Assembly (NCBI GenBank): GCA_947579665.1
Contig: OX388351.1
Location: forward strand, 3,844,001-3,908,000
Direction: 5' to 3'
Origin: Sympetrum striolatum
Taxonomy: Eukaryota; Arthropoda; Insecta; Odonata; Libellulidae
Length of the DNA stretch: 64,000 bases
The stretch's first letter is position 1. Each line of letters starts with the position of its first letter. A program made the translations under genes and the position numbers. This document shows, one piece after another, positions 51,630 to 62,790 of the stretch. Below the pieces are notes generated by a model, which worked only from the letters and a program-made list of their open reading frames with translations, had not been told where the DNA came from and did not search any database.

Positions 51630-52160
51630 TGCTAAGCGAATTTACTTTCTTTATCGATTACTTTTGAGTCATTTTTGAGGAAATTATGAATATTTAAGCA
51701 AGTTGCTACCATAGTTACTCTATGTTGCTACTTTTTGCAGTATCAGAAAGACCTAACTGGAAGGTCGCGTAATATTAGCAGAAACTAATATGAATGTACA
51801 TACTTTCGCTGGAATTATTAAGTGAATTAAGCCTTGTTAAGTTTACATCTTCTATTTTCTAAATATTCCTATATTGCGTTCCAAAGCAAGATGAAAACTC
51901 TCAATAATTTTTGTAGGAATAGTAAATTTTAACTATCGACAAAACATATTACTTTTCGCTGTTCCTTTTCTAGTAAAAGAACCCACGAAATCCCTTCTCC
52001 TGTTATTCAAGCTAAAGTACTATTGCGCACTGCGTGGATAACAGTACATGTTGCTGCTACAGTTGAATACGAAATGTCGTAATAAATCAATAGAGGGTCA
52101 CCCAAAGATTCAATATACGCGAATATTAGTAGGAAATGGATATCTTGAAGGTGCGACTGC
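51630..52160. other. AT-rich non-coding stretch
   Basis: Nothing recognised. Confidence 0.5.
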
Positions 52161-52556
52161 AGCAGCTGTCAAATATCCGAGTGATCATTTCAGAAACGTC
52201 GTTTAGCCTCAGCGGCGATGAATCATGGCACAAGCAAGGGTGATTTAGGATCTAAACCAGAATGAATCGAATAATACGGGGAAATGGCCGTTTTATTTTC
52301 TGTAGCAGTTGAAGATCGTGTGGAGGAAGGGGCTCGCTAGGTGGCAGCACTCGTTCGTAGTAATTCGAGTTTGTTGCTCTCTGTCGCATGGAGACAGCTC
52401 ATCTCGGATGTATCTCGAGGAAAGAGACATCTCACAAAGGGCGTCTCGCAGCTGTCCACCGCATTATCAGTCACACTCCCACGCTCCTTGATCCGAGAAC
52501 CAATACACGGAGGCAATTTTTCATGTTATATAAGTACTGCGTAACCATTATTCCTT
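52160..52556. other. CpG-containing island with CTCF-like word
   Basis: GC-richer non-repetitive segment. CGCTAGGTGGCAGCAC (52335-52350) resembles the animal CTCF core. Three overlapping plus frames (52309-52491, 52341-52544, 52388-52585) are open in all three phases, which argues that they are chance. Candidate regulatory or insulator element. Confidence 0.35.
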
Positions 52557-52558
52557 AT

Positions 52559-52577
52559 GGGCATAGCCAGGATTTGG
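52559..52577 (+). repeat. Short repeat-terminus word (GCATAGCCAGGATTTG)
   Basis: GGCATAGCCAGGATTTG (52560-52576) matches 15 of 17 positions of the terminus at 2212-2228 read on the opposite strand. The G-run expected next is missing, so this is at best a decayed edge of the same repeat type. Confidence 0.35.
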
Positions 52578-53665
52578 TAGTATGAAAGGTTAGAGCAGGA
52601 ATGGCGAACCGTTTCTTTCTAAAATACAATAAATTTTGATGAAATAAAGGACTCGAGTGCCCATAAGGTGCTAAATCGTCGTGTGGCGTAATTAATTTTA
52701 ATATTTGTCTCGGTATTTATGGAATTCAATACTGTATCAAATATTAAGCATTGAATTCGCATGCATTTAATTTGGAAAAAAAATAATAACAAACGGGTTA
52801 ATTGTTCCCATGTGCAGTTTTGGAGGTAACACAAAATTATCTACTATTTAAGAGCGAGATATATTCCATCCTAAATTTAATAAAATTAAAAAGAATAGCT
52901 TTACTATTCAAACATTCTTGCATCCCGGTTGAAAAACCGTTATATTTTATTGCTTTGGAGAAACTGAATTTAAAGTTTTACCATTCAGTAGTTTCGATTG
53001 GATGACACACAATTGTTAAGGTAGATTTCATTAATCTATTTTGTATTTTGTACCGAGCGATCTTTCCTTCCCTTGTACTATCGGACTCTAGAGATCTGTT
53101 GTGTGGGGTTTGAACAGCATTAACCTTCTCTTAATCATGTCTCTACTTACGTATACTAGGGTAGAAATTTCGAATTAACTTTTATATGGAGACTAGAAAA
53201 TATTCCCCCTAATTATGCTTTTTTATAGATTAAAAGTACGCATTACCCTCTTCAATGATACCCCTTCCAACGCAATTCAAAGAACGATTAACGTATGGTC
53301 TCCAAATTCCTTTATTCGAGTATGAAGTTCATTAGAATTTAACTTGGAAATCTACACTGTAAGTTGCATGGAAATCTGTAATGCGCAAATTGAGGTATAC
53401 ATGTTAGCATATCATCATCAGCGTGATGCATTCTTCCTCTCGGTTGATTCATATCCCATGAAATTACCCATTTTCGCCATTTCGTTCACTCTCTGATTAC
53501 TTACTCATTCCCTTGTGAATTACCCGTTTCTCCTCTTTAACATTGCAATAAGTAGTAGACGTTACTTCCGGTTGTCCTCAGAATTTCAATTTCCTCAAAA
53601 TTTCATAGAATGCAAGGTGAGGAAGGATTCAAAATGTAATAACTTGAGAGTTAATTAAGATGTTT
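52578..53665. other. AT-rich non-coding stretch
   Basis: Short unrecognised frames only (52619-52834 minus, 52802-53005 plus). Confidence 0.5.
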
Positions 53666-53830
53666 ATTGGCGGATCGGTTAACGCTCCAACCTCACGGTC
53701 CCGGGTTCGAATCCCGGCTAATCGGATTTTTTCGGCTAGGGAATGGTTGTCTGTGTCTGCTGTGTGTGTATGTGTAAGAGAAAGAGAGAGATATTAATAA
53801 AAATGCAAAAAAAGGAATAAATTAATAAAA
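53666..53830 (+). mobile_element. tRNA-derived SINE
   Basis: The tRNA-like head has an A-box-like TGGCGGATCGGTTAACGC and a perfect B box GGTTCGAATCC (53704-53714), in an ideal T-arm (CCGGG, TTCGAAT, CCCGG). The body begins GGAATGGTTGTCTGTGTC (53740-53757). It then has a short TG/GA-rich tract and an A-rich tail (to about 53830). The 5' acceptor strand is missing or diverged and no tRNA fold closes. The body shares 15 of 18 bases with the SINE at 12.3 kb, which supports one family. Confidence 0.75.
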
Positions 53831-54228
53831 AGGGGTTAATTGGAGAAATAGCCTTCATAGGCTAAAATTCGCCCATAAAAAGACGGCATTATAATATATG
53901 CACCGTTAGTGACAGAATGATATCTATTCTGTATTTTAATGTCTCTCAGTGTTTTGCAGCATTGCTGGCGTAACATTTGCAATAACTGCAGGAATTATAT
54001 TGCGCAATTCTAGTGGATCACGAACTTGTCTCTGGTACACTTGATTCTTGATGTCTGGGTCTCTAGAGTGCCAGGCAATCGATGGACTTCTTCCAATCAA
54101 GTAATCTGGGAACTCATTATCCAAGAAATCCACTACAATTACAGCTTAATGGCAAGGTGCGCCATCATCAAGCAAATATGGAAAAATAAGTGAGTAACTA
54201 AACTTGCAAACCGCTAATAAATCTCTCA

Positions 54229-54675
54229 ATTAATGCTGCAAGTATATGGGATCCGGCGGATGAAACGTGTACTCGCGAACTCGAGAAAGTGCAGCGTAAA
54301 GCGGTTCGTTTTGTTAAGAAATACTACGATAAAAAAGCAAGCGTTACAAAAATGCTCTCAGACGTAGGTAGGGAATCCTTGAAAGAAAGGAGATTGGAAG
54401 CTAGGCTGCGCTTGCTTAATAAATTCAGGGAAACTACATTTTCCGAAGATACAATCGGTATCATGCAACCCCCCTGCTACCTCGGTCGATCCGATAATGA
54501 CCGTAAGTTAAGAGAAATGGATGCTAGGACGAATCGTATTAAAAATTCGTTCTTTCCGCGAACGATACGCGACAATAACCGAATAAGGAAGTAATTTAGA
54601 TTCAACTGGTGTTTACACCCCCTGCCACACGCCGAAAGGCGGCTTGTAGGGTATTAACGTAGATGTAGATATCTA
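54229..54675 (+). mobile_element. 3' fragment of a CR1/L2-like LINE (family A)
   Basis: From 54235 an open frame reads AASIWDPADE, then LEKVQRKAVRFVKKYYDK, a central ESLKERRLEARLRLLNKFRE and a final NSFFPRTIRDNNRI before the TAA at 54592-54594. This is the conserved C-terminal end of non-LTR reverse transcriptase ORFs (WDP, QRKAxRF, RR...RL, NSFFPRTI). The frame breaks just upstream of AAS, so the catalytic domain is absent. The 3' UTR holds GGTGTTTACACCCCCTGCC, a hairpin (GCC GAAA GGC) and a GTAGATGTAGAT tail. This is the best-preserved of the family A copies here and serves as the reference for those at 19.2 and 51.6 kb. It makes no functional protein. Confidence 0.88.
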
Positions 54676-54979
54676 TTACTTCTCAAGTTATCACATTTTG
54701 TATTATTATATGTTTTTCCCGTGCACCATATATATTTATTGGAGAGAACTTACTTTTAGGTTGATAACTCTAGCTTGCTATCGAAACTGGTGGCTACATC
54801 TTATTGGGAAGAAAATTACGAAGCTATATAATTCATTCAAGTTTAAGTTAATTCCACATGTGAATGTATAGCTAATTGATTTCAGACAAGAAAGGAGAGA
54901 GGATCCTAGATGTGTTAGTTCTTGGTATTCCACTGCACTGCCTGATTCATCCGAAATTCCCATAAAGGCATCATTTACT

Positions 54980-55540
54980 TTGAAAACTGTATTTAGTAAT
55001 TGTCTCCGCTGTCAAAGCACCCGACTACTGCATTCCTCAACGCACAACTGTTTCTCTGACATAAGTGAATCAGATATTCAATCGTGCTTGTAGCAGGTAG
55101 CTGTGTAGAAATTTGGGGAACACGAGGTGCGGTTGTTTTAATTTGGAGACCGAAAACGCAACTGCCAAAGAGTTATTAATGCTTCCATCTCGATCAATTC
55201 CAGATGGCGCCTCAAATGTGGCATCCTTTAGCAAGATTAATGGTGTTCTCTTTCCGAACACTTTAAAATGCCCTTACTCACGTACCTATTGGCGGCGGTT
55301 AATTCCTTTCTGGGTCGTTATTAATGATTGCCACAGGAAAACGGTCTTACCTGCGGAAAAAATGAATGAGTTAGTAATGACTCGTAAATGACATCCCTCA
55401 GTTAATTTCCTAAAAGACATTTACGGCCATATAATGGACAATGGCGTCTGTGATTAGCGTTTTTGTGAACACCGGTCGAATTAAATATGATCGTAAAATA
55501 TACCCGTAAAAGGGAGCATTGAACTGAGGAGTAATTTTCT
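54980..55540. other. CpG-containing island with ATTAATG cores, unassigned
   Basis: Non-repetitive segment with repeated TTATTAATG words (near 55173 and 55319) and AAGATTAATGG near 55234. The overlapping frames at 55113-55391 (plus, 92 codons) and 55070-55261 (minus) are not recognised. Candidate enhancer or diverged exon. Confidence 0.35.
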
Positions 55541-56680
55541 TGTTTAATGCTTAGGCAGTTAATACATTTACATAAGATTAAATACAAATCTACATTTTGA
55601 TAACCTGAACTAGTGATTATGTTATATGTTGATTAATAGTAGCATTTTCAAATGCTAGAAGCTCTCTGTAAATTAGGCAAATTTTCGTTGTTTGATGAGC
55701 ACCAAATACTCTTAAGACTAATCTATGATATGGTCCAAGAGATCTCTGGAATATTAAAGAAGCATTTGTAAAAATATATATTTTAGCACTGACATTAGCT
55801 CTAAATTATCGTAATTCAAAGTAACGCTTCGCATAAAAAATTACAGCTGAGCATTTAAGATTTATATCGAAGGAAGTTTTTGTGGATCTTTAAGTATCTA
55901 TAATATTTTCTTTTCTATACAATATAAATAGATACTATTGTATAATAGGCATTTTGATTTTTTCATCTATCCGTATTAATAAGTAATTTTGTCTGGGAAT
56001 GTTATCATTTGCGTATAGAACCTGTAATAAGTGTAATAATTAGATTTCATTTCAAATTTAGTTCCATACATAAGCGGATTTTCTACCTTATTGGATGATT
56101 TAGATAAAAAAGTCTATTAATTACATTTTTCAATTAAAACTTATCAAACCTTATAATCAGAATAGATTTTTTGAGTTCGAATTTTTCTCTGGCGATGGAA
56201 AATTGTATTTACCTATACTTTTATATTTCTTTATGTAATATATTCCAGAAACATATAATTCAAGAAAAGGCTACGATTTCTTAATTTGATACTACGATCA
56301 TGGTCAACTACATGTTTTAAATATATTCAAAATAACTTTAACTATATATGAAATTATTTTAATACGATAATTTTAGTAAGGAAGATAATGTAATGAACTT
56401 AAGTAATCAGAATTTTTTCATTTTAATGGTTTTTAAAGATATTCACTATAATCACAATCAGTTTACATCACCCAAAAGGAAAAAAAATCAGATTGTTTTC
56501 ACCGTATCAAAATAAAACGGCAAATAATCTGTTCTAATTATGTTTAAGCGATTGTTTTGTTTTCAATATTTAATTTATTCCACAGCATACCCAATGATCT
56601 AGATATCCTTGGCTATTACTAAACAATGAGAATTGCGATTTAAAAAGTTGCATTGCTGAGTTTTTCCAATTATTCTTTGG
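55540..56680. other. AT-rich desert
   Basis: Strongly AT-rich; nothing recognised. Confidence 0.55.
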
Positions 56681-57020
56681 CATTCCTTAAGCAAACGATT
56701 ATTCCCGTGAAAGGCCACTTTTTCGTCGCTTCCGCTTAAAATGTTCAACTCCCCTCGATTTCGACATCGGCAATGAGTAAAAAACATTTCTAATCGACGA
56801 CCGCAAATCATAACTCTTTCTTTGGAAAACAAACACGGCTGAGCACGAGCTACGCTGATATTGCCGAATTACAGCTCCGGAATGTTTAAAGTGACTGCGG
56901 TCGATTTAAAAAACGAACGTACGCATCGCCTGATTCCACAACCGCAACATTATCCAGCCATTGGCAAGGATTTCGATGAGAAATTCATCCTAACTCACTT
57001 TTTTGCGTGATAATCGTAAA
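56680..57020. other. CpG-containing island, unassigned
   Basis: Short GC-richer patch with frequent CpG. The minus frame 56599-56832 is unrecognised. Candidate regulatory element. Confidence 0.35.
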
Positions 57021-57693
57021 ATTTTCTGAGTCTAAATGAGCTTTGCGTAACCCTGATACAGGAAATCAGAGAAAGCAGAAATTAGGTATTACCTTAAGTA
57101 TAAATAATATCCTCTACTGATGATATACTTCCATGTACTTGGCAATGTTAGCTTGGGGGTGAAGTAATCTCATGCCTTTTCAAAAGAGGGTTACAATAGT
57201 TGGTGCAATTCACTCAGCTCTTACCACACTTATATAGTTGTTCGTCAAAATTATATGATAATAAAGACTCAGAAGCAAGTAAGGTTTATTTGCTTGGAGG
57301 ATAATAGCCGGCAACTCTAATTTTAGGAACCGTTTTTAATGCTGTAGCGAGCCGCAAAAAAAACAGACTGATAACCATCCATTTTTCCCCTGTTGTTCCA
57401 TTATACACGTGAAAAATTGTCCCAACGGCGCTATCCCTTTGAACGGAGGACTAAGAAAAATTGAGATGCATGAAAATTAAGAAGTTGATTATATTTCAAG
57501 CTACAGTTGAATGTGATTAAATTATCCTATTGCGATATTACTTTAAAGTTCATTGGCTTAAATTGATAGTTTGTTTCTGCACTCTTTAGGAGTTACTTAG
57601 GAACATATCTGGGATTTTCTTACTATAAGGCAAAATAGTTATTGTGCTAGCTTGGGAATATTTTATATTAGAATAATTACGCGTTGATCGTTA

Positions 57694-57695
<2 letters not shown>
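57020..57695. other. Non-coding stretch
   Basis: Nothing recognised apart from the microsatellite that follows. Confidence 0.5.

Positions 57696-57753
<58 letters not shown>
57696..57753. repeat. (TA)29 microsatellite
   Basis: Fifty-eight bases of uninterrupted TA dinucleotide. The perfect array is expected to be length-variable and prone to DNA unpairing. Confidence 0.98.
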
Positions 57754-57757
<4 letters not shown>

Positions 57758-58570
57758 CTGTCGGAGAATTAAACATGGCGTGATATATTTCTTACAAATG
57801 AGAAAGGAATTAATCGGACCATATTTCAATTCAGGCTTATTCTTTCTTCTTTCTTCCAGGATTAGGCTTTAAGCCTGTTTCGGCTTCACTTTACCATCTC
57901 AATCTTGGTCTTCCTACACTCCTTTTAACTAATGGCTTATATTCCAAAGCTTGTTTTGGAAATATCTCTCTGGGCATTCGCAATACTTGCTTATTCTTTC
58001 TATCAGGCCTAATTTAAATTCCAAAATTATCTCATAGTTAAACGTAGTTTTGAGCAGTCCTTAAACTTTCAAATTATTGAGCGTATCCCATCAAATCGTG
58101 TTAGAATGAGTAAATCCGAAATTCACTGATCGAGATAACTTTCTACCAGAGATTTAAGCAGTATATGATTTATTTCTTACAAGCGAAACAGGACTTGATT
58201 GAACTTGATCCGAATTCAGGCTTCTTATTTCTATCGCTATTAATTACAGTCAAAAATTGAATATCGATTTGAGCAACATTTAAACTAGAAAATTTTGTAT
58301 ATAAATTTTTGAAGTTCAATCACTCAAACCTATAAACCAATACCGTTAAATCGTTTCACTATATATAATGCAGAATTCATTAGAAGTTAATTAAAATTTA
58401 CCTTCAAAGAGTATCCCAAATGAAGGAAGACAATGCAGGCTGTCATAAATTAGATAATCATGTATAAAGTGTTTTTCTGTACTATTGAAACTTCATTCAT
58501 CACGTTCATTCACGAAGAAGTTTCTTAAAATTACGTTCATGAGCATTCTTATGATCAAATAATCAAGTTC
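57754..58570. other. AT-rich non-coding stretch
   Basis: Nothing recognised. TTCAATTCAGGCTT near 57824 and CCGAATTCAGGCTT near 58210, each preceded by similar TTTCTTACAA...GAAA..GGA words (57788, 58172), suggest a loose duplication about 385 bp apart. Confidence 0.45.
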
Positions 58571-59400
58571 GATGAAGAGTCGAATTTTAGTAGGTCTTAA
58601 TATTTTCAACACAATTCAAAGATTTGAAAGCTCAGACGATTCCCAGGTTTATCCCAAACAGGCCTTAACGTATACGAGAACCATCCAAAGAATGTCTGAA
58701 AATCGCAGGCAAAGCAATCGCACCGTACTCAGAAAATTACACGGAAACGAGGCGTTTTGGGGAAAATTTGGAGAGCACGGGAGATGCTCGGGCAGTAAGT
58801 TCCCGTTCTAACGAGGATAACGACTTCTAAAAGGACATCCGAGTGTGGCGCAAAATGGGGAAAATTGAAGAGTTTACGTGGAAAATTGGGAGAGTGCGGG
58901 GAAGAGAGAAAGAAAAGGATCCAGAGGGAGGCTGCGGTCGCAGAGAGATGAGCAGGAAATTTCACCCGCAAATGATACTCCTATGTTTCACATTGTCGGA
59001 AATCTCCCCCATAACGAAATAGGATAACAAAACACAAACAGAAGAGCCATTAGCTCGTTTGCGTTGTTTTTTGTTTCGCCCGAAGGGAATCATTCCTCGC
59101 GAAGGGACCGATAATGGACAGGAATGAACTCTCCCGATCTCCACTTTGTGGGCTTCGTGAGCGGTTATCTCCGGTGTATCGGGTGATTTCGTACGGCTCC
59201 TGAGGTGAGCTAAAGATCATGCAAGAGCCTTCCTCGACCTATTCGAAAGATCCTGTTGCTAAAGAGAGTTCGTCGAGATCAGTGTCGAGAAATTGGACAC
59301 CTCGATTAATCTGTCGGCAATAGAGATTTCAAATTACCGGCTTTTTATACAACGGGGATTTTTGTTAAATTAGTAATCGCAGAAGCAAGAACAACCTGTG
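58570..59400. other. CpG-containing island, unassigned
   Basis: One of the longest islands. A purine-rich centre (58840-58960) is followed by CpG-dense sequence to about 59300. Frames at 58572-58811 (plus), 58729-58971 and 58962-59144 (minus) are not recognised. No repeats. Candidate promoter/enhancer or diverged exon. Confidence 0.4.
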
Positions 59401-60260
59401 CAGCTTCTTGAAAAGTACACAACAAAGCTATCGGCCCGTTTTGGGCGCTGTAACTACTGAACTCATTTTGAAGTGTTACTATTTTGTTGTTATTAAGGAG
59501 TATATGAAGAATCTATGAATTAACCGAATTTATTTTCTTTCATTAATTTTTTAAAATTCCTAAAAAGTTCTAGGCAATTTTAATTTCTGATACATGATGA
59601 TATGTACATATCCGTTGTATACAATTGTAGGTTGTAATGTTTAATTCCCTTGTATAAAACGACGGAACAAAATTTAAATCATAAAACATGTACACTAACA
59701 TTACCTTTGCGATAATAAAAATTAAAAATTATCACACCTATTAAAACATTATGGTTAATAGTCTATACCACTACTAGATACTAAATACTCGATAAAATAT
59801 TTTCAAACCAAATGCAGCTCGAAAGAAACTTAAGCTCATACCTCAAAAAAACTGTCGGTAAATTATTTATTTTTAACATATTATAATGTTTTAATACCTG
59901 AAAACCAAAACTGACAGAACGGCTTAATATTTTGTAAATTAAAGACGATGCGAATTGTTTTTTTTTTCTAAAATCTACTAATCTATCTCCTTTATAAACT
60001 AGACGTAGGTATATGTTCAACAAAAACATTGATGTGGATTGTATTTGCTTACTTGATTGCTAAAATAAGTTTGCGTTTTACTTATCTTAGGTGAAAAGCT
60101 ATGGCAAGTTTACTGTTAAGTTATTAAACAAATTCTTTAATGTTCAATTCTTTGCACTACGGTGTCAAGAAAATTACAAAAGATTCAATTCTTATTGAAT
60201 CCAGTAGTTAATTATAATAAAATTAAATGTTGGTGGTTAATTAGTAATTCGATTCATAAG
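59400..60260. other. AT-rich non-coding stretch
   Basis: Nothing recognised; minus frame 59781-60029 has AT-driven composition. Confidence 0.5.
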
Positions 60261-60264
60261 TAAA

Positions 60265-60320
60265 GAGATGTGACACTCACGTAGAAGATCCCAGTTCGAG
60301 TACCAGATCGGTCTACTTTT
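60265..60320 (+). mobile_element. Probable decayed tRNA-like SINE head
   Basis: AGTTCGAGTACC (60293-60304) is one to two changes from a B box and follows GATCCC, as in the 12.3 kb SINE (GATCCCAGG). The A box is not recognisable. The assignment rests on this short stretch only. Confidence 0.35.
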
Positions 60321-60539
60321 CAGTGTTGTTTTCTAGGAGCACATCTTAAAGTACAACTTCTACATATTCTGTTCATATATCGGTTTCGTATGAAATTGAC
60401 TCATAACCTGTGGAGTTCCTCTTTCAAACGGCATTTTTCATGTTTAAAACGCAGGATTGGACCTTAGTTCATAAACACAAAAAATGGGAGAATTATATTT
60501 TCTTAGCGGAGAACACAAAACAACCCATTGGTCGCACTC

Positions 60540-61010
60540 AATCCGCAGTCATGCGGCAAACAACAACTGGAGTTATTGCTGCGCCAAACAATAGCGCATC
60601 CCCAGGTCATCCATTGTTGCAGGAAATAATATTTTAACGCCAATTTCGACCGCATCATCCTCCCCATTAAAACACCGAGTGATACACACGGAGGAAAAAA
60701 GTCGCTCGAAAGGAAAATAAATAAGCAATTGTTCGTGGGCCTCTTCGGAAGAGGATCTCACGTGCGTCTCGGTGGATCCAGTTTTCCGTGGCACGAATCG
60801 GCCTTTGCTTTGTTTATTTTTTCCTTTGGACCCTTGTTATCCCCTCTCCTTCCTCCTCCTTCTACTCAACCCCCAATTTACTAAACTCCGTCATCCTCTT
60901 ATGATATTCCTATTCTTATCGATTCGTCCTGCTCTTGCAATGTTTTTTGCGTGCTCGGGTGTGAATGCGTGGAAAGGTGTTGTCTATACCAGGGAGGGCA
61001 TTCTATCCCA
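60540..61010. other. GC-richer island with pyrimidine tract, unassigned
   Basis: CpG-containing segment with a CT-rich run at about 60826-60880. Frames on both strands (60573-60794 minus, 60772-61023 plus) are not recognised. Candidate regulatory element. Confidence 0.3.
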
Positions 61011-61259
61011 TTTTTATTCTTGATCTTCTTTCCATTTTTATGACCAAAGAAATTAGAGTATTTATTTTACCCGGAGCACTAAGTTACTCTTTTATATCCT
61101 TGGAAAAATATTTTGCTAAAGTACTCCCGTTGGGGGCTGCAGTTTCTTTGATATAGATATTAATGTAATGGTTCCTCTCTGGTTACATCCGTTAAGGTAT
61201 TTTTCCAATAGTATTATCTGTAACCTGATCAAAGCGACCTCGGGCGTGGACAGGGAAGC

Positions 61260-61580
61260 GTAATCGGACCAATAGTATATATGTATAGTATATATTTGTA
61301 TTGTTTATGTATATCTATAAACTTAAATTTATATTATGTATATACATATATGCATGTGCTTGTATATTGGATTTAGGTTGTGATTAAGATTAATGATGTA
61401 TATTAATTTAGTTTTTGCAAATTTATTGCTTCATATTCTTTTCTTTTCTTTGTTATTGATGTATTTGAATTTACTTGTATGTTTTACTTTATCCTATATG
61501 TATTTTTATATTGATTATGTATTATGCAAATGGGTTTGATACCCATAATAAATTCATTATTATTATTAATATTATTTAGT
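61260..61580 (+). mobile_element. LINE-type 3' end with hairpin and (ATT)n tail
   Basis: ATGGGT (61530-61535), loop TTGAT and ACCCAT (61541-61546) make a perfect 6-bp stem. It is directly followed by AATAAA and a run of ATT units to about 61580. A short hairpin before a trinucleotide tail is the usual 3' terminus of L2/CR1-like LINEs and their SINEs. The preceding 250 bp is T-rich and could be 3' UTR. No coding sequence is recognised, so the upstream limit is uncertain. Confidence 0.55.
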
Positions 61581-61617
61581 ATATATTAACAACCTTAATA
61601 ATTATTTTGATATTTAA

Positions 61618-62200
61618 GTCGGGATATTTGCGGACTGCACAGAATTTTCAGGAAGATGTAAGGTAGAGAGGAAATATTAACCTTTCGAAAGATTTAGACA
61701 GAATTATAAAACTGTGTGACGATTGGAAAATTGAGTTAAATGCAAACAAATTATCAGTAAAAATGTTTGTATTCGTCGAAAGAAAATGCATTGCTAATGA
61801 TTATTTGTACAGCAACCTTGTAGTAACCCTTACGAATAACTTAACATATGGTATCAGTGGTATATGTTGACGAACACTAAGGGCTTTCGGTTTAGCCCAT
61901 GAAATAGTGGGCAAGAGCGATGAAAAAAGTCCGTTTGGGATGCATCTTTGCGCTGGTTACCTCGCATCTTCAATATTGATGTAGCGTACGCGACCCCGAT
62001 GACAAGTGCTGTATTCGTGGATTAGAAAAGGTACGACGAACGGTAATATGTTTTGTTAAGAATTGTTACAAAAGTGAGTGATAGTTACTCAGGTGCTTCA
62101 CAACGAAAATATTTTAAGAAGAAAGGAAACTTAAACTGTTTTACTTCATAACTTCAAAGAAAACACTTTCTTGGAAGAGGTTGGCGATATTATGCGTCTT
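61618..62200 (+). pseudogene. Decayed reverse transcriptase fragment of a LINE (family A-like)
   Basis: Pieces of a non-LTR reverse transcriptase appear in order but in shifting frames. IFADC at 61624-61638 sits where the F/YADD catalytic box belongs, with one Asp codon lost. Next comes DLDRIIKLCDDWKIELNAN (from about 61691), then EIVGKSDEKVRLG (about 61902) and VRDPDDKCCIRGLEKVRR (from about 61987). CFVKNCYKSE follows at about 62050. Several stops and frameshifts interrupt it. RDPDDKCCIR-LEKVRR resembles WDPADETCTRELEKVQRK of the 54.2 kb copy, which suggests the same or a close family. It cannot make an active enzyme. Confidence 0.75.
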
Positions 62201-62790
62201 CCCTGTTAGATAGTCCATTCTGATGTTCTAAAAAAATCGAGCTAGATGCTAAAATAAGTTGCTTAATTTTCCGTGAATGATAGCGAAAGTAATCGTTCAA
62301 GTAATTAGAGTTATTTAGAATCCACATCCTGCCTCTCCAAGGTGACTTGTATGATACATAGGTTATAAAATTCATGATGATGATGGTCTCACTCAAGGAA
62401 AAATATAAAATACCAATAGTGACCCTCAGTAAATATTTCAAAACACGGGTTTATGAGTAAATGATATGTATATTGATTACGGCGTATGTCCTTATTGCTT
62501 GTATGCATGGATTTCCGTAATCGGAGCGATAGAAATAATTCATAAGTGAATTCAATCTTTTCATGCAATAAAATCAAAAAGGGCTCCTGAATAACTTTGT
62601 TAATGGAGAGGGCGCTATTTACATAGCTAGTGTAAATTTGTGTAGTGGCAAGTTTTCATTTTGAATTTCATATCTTTTCCAGCAAATTATTCCCTCGAGT
62701 ACATTTGCATAGCACGTAATAGGATATGAGTATGGATGATCATACTGATAAATAGTTGAGGATGTTAAAAAATAGGCATTATTACGTAAA
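62200..62790. other. AT-rich non-coding stretch
   Basis: Short unrecognised minus-strand frames only. Confidence 0.5.

Noticed and set aside
57684..57872. Tyr/Ile-repeat protein
   Set aside because: Translation of the (TA)29 array.
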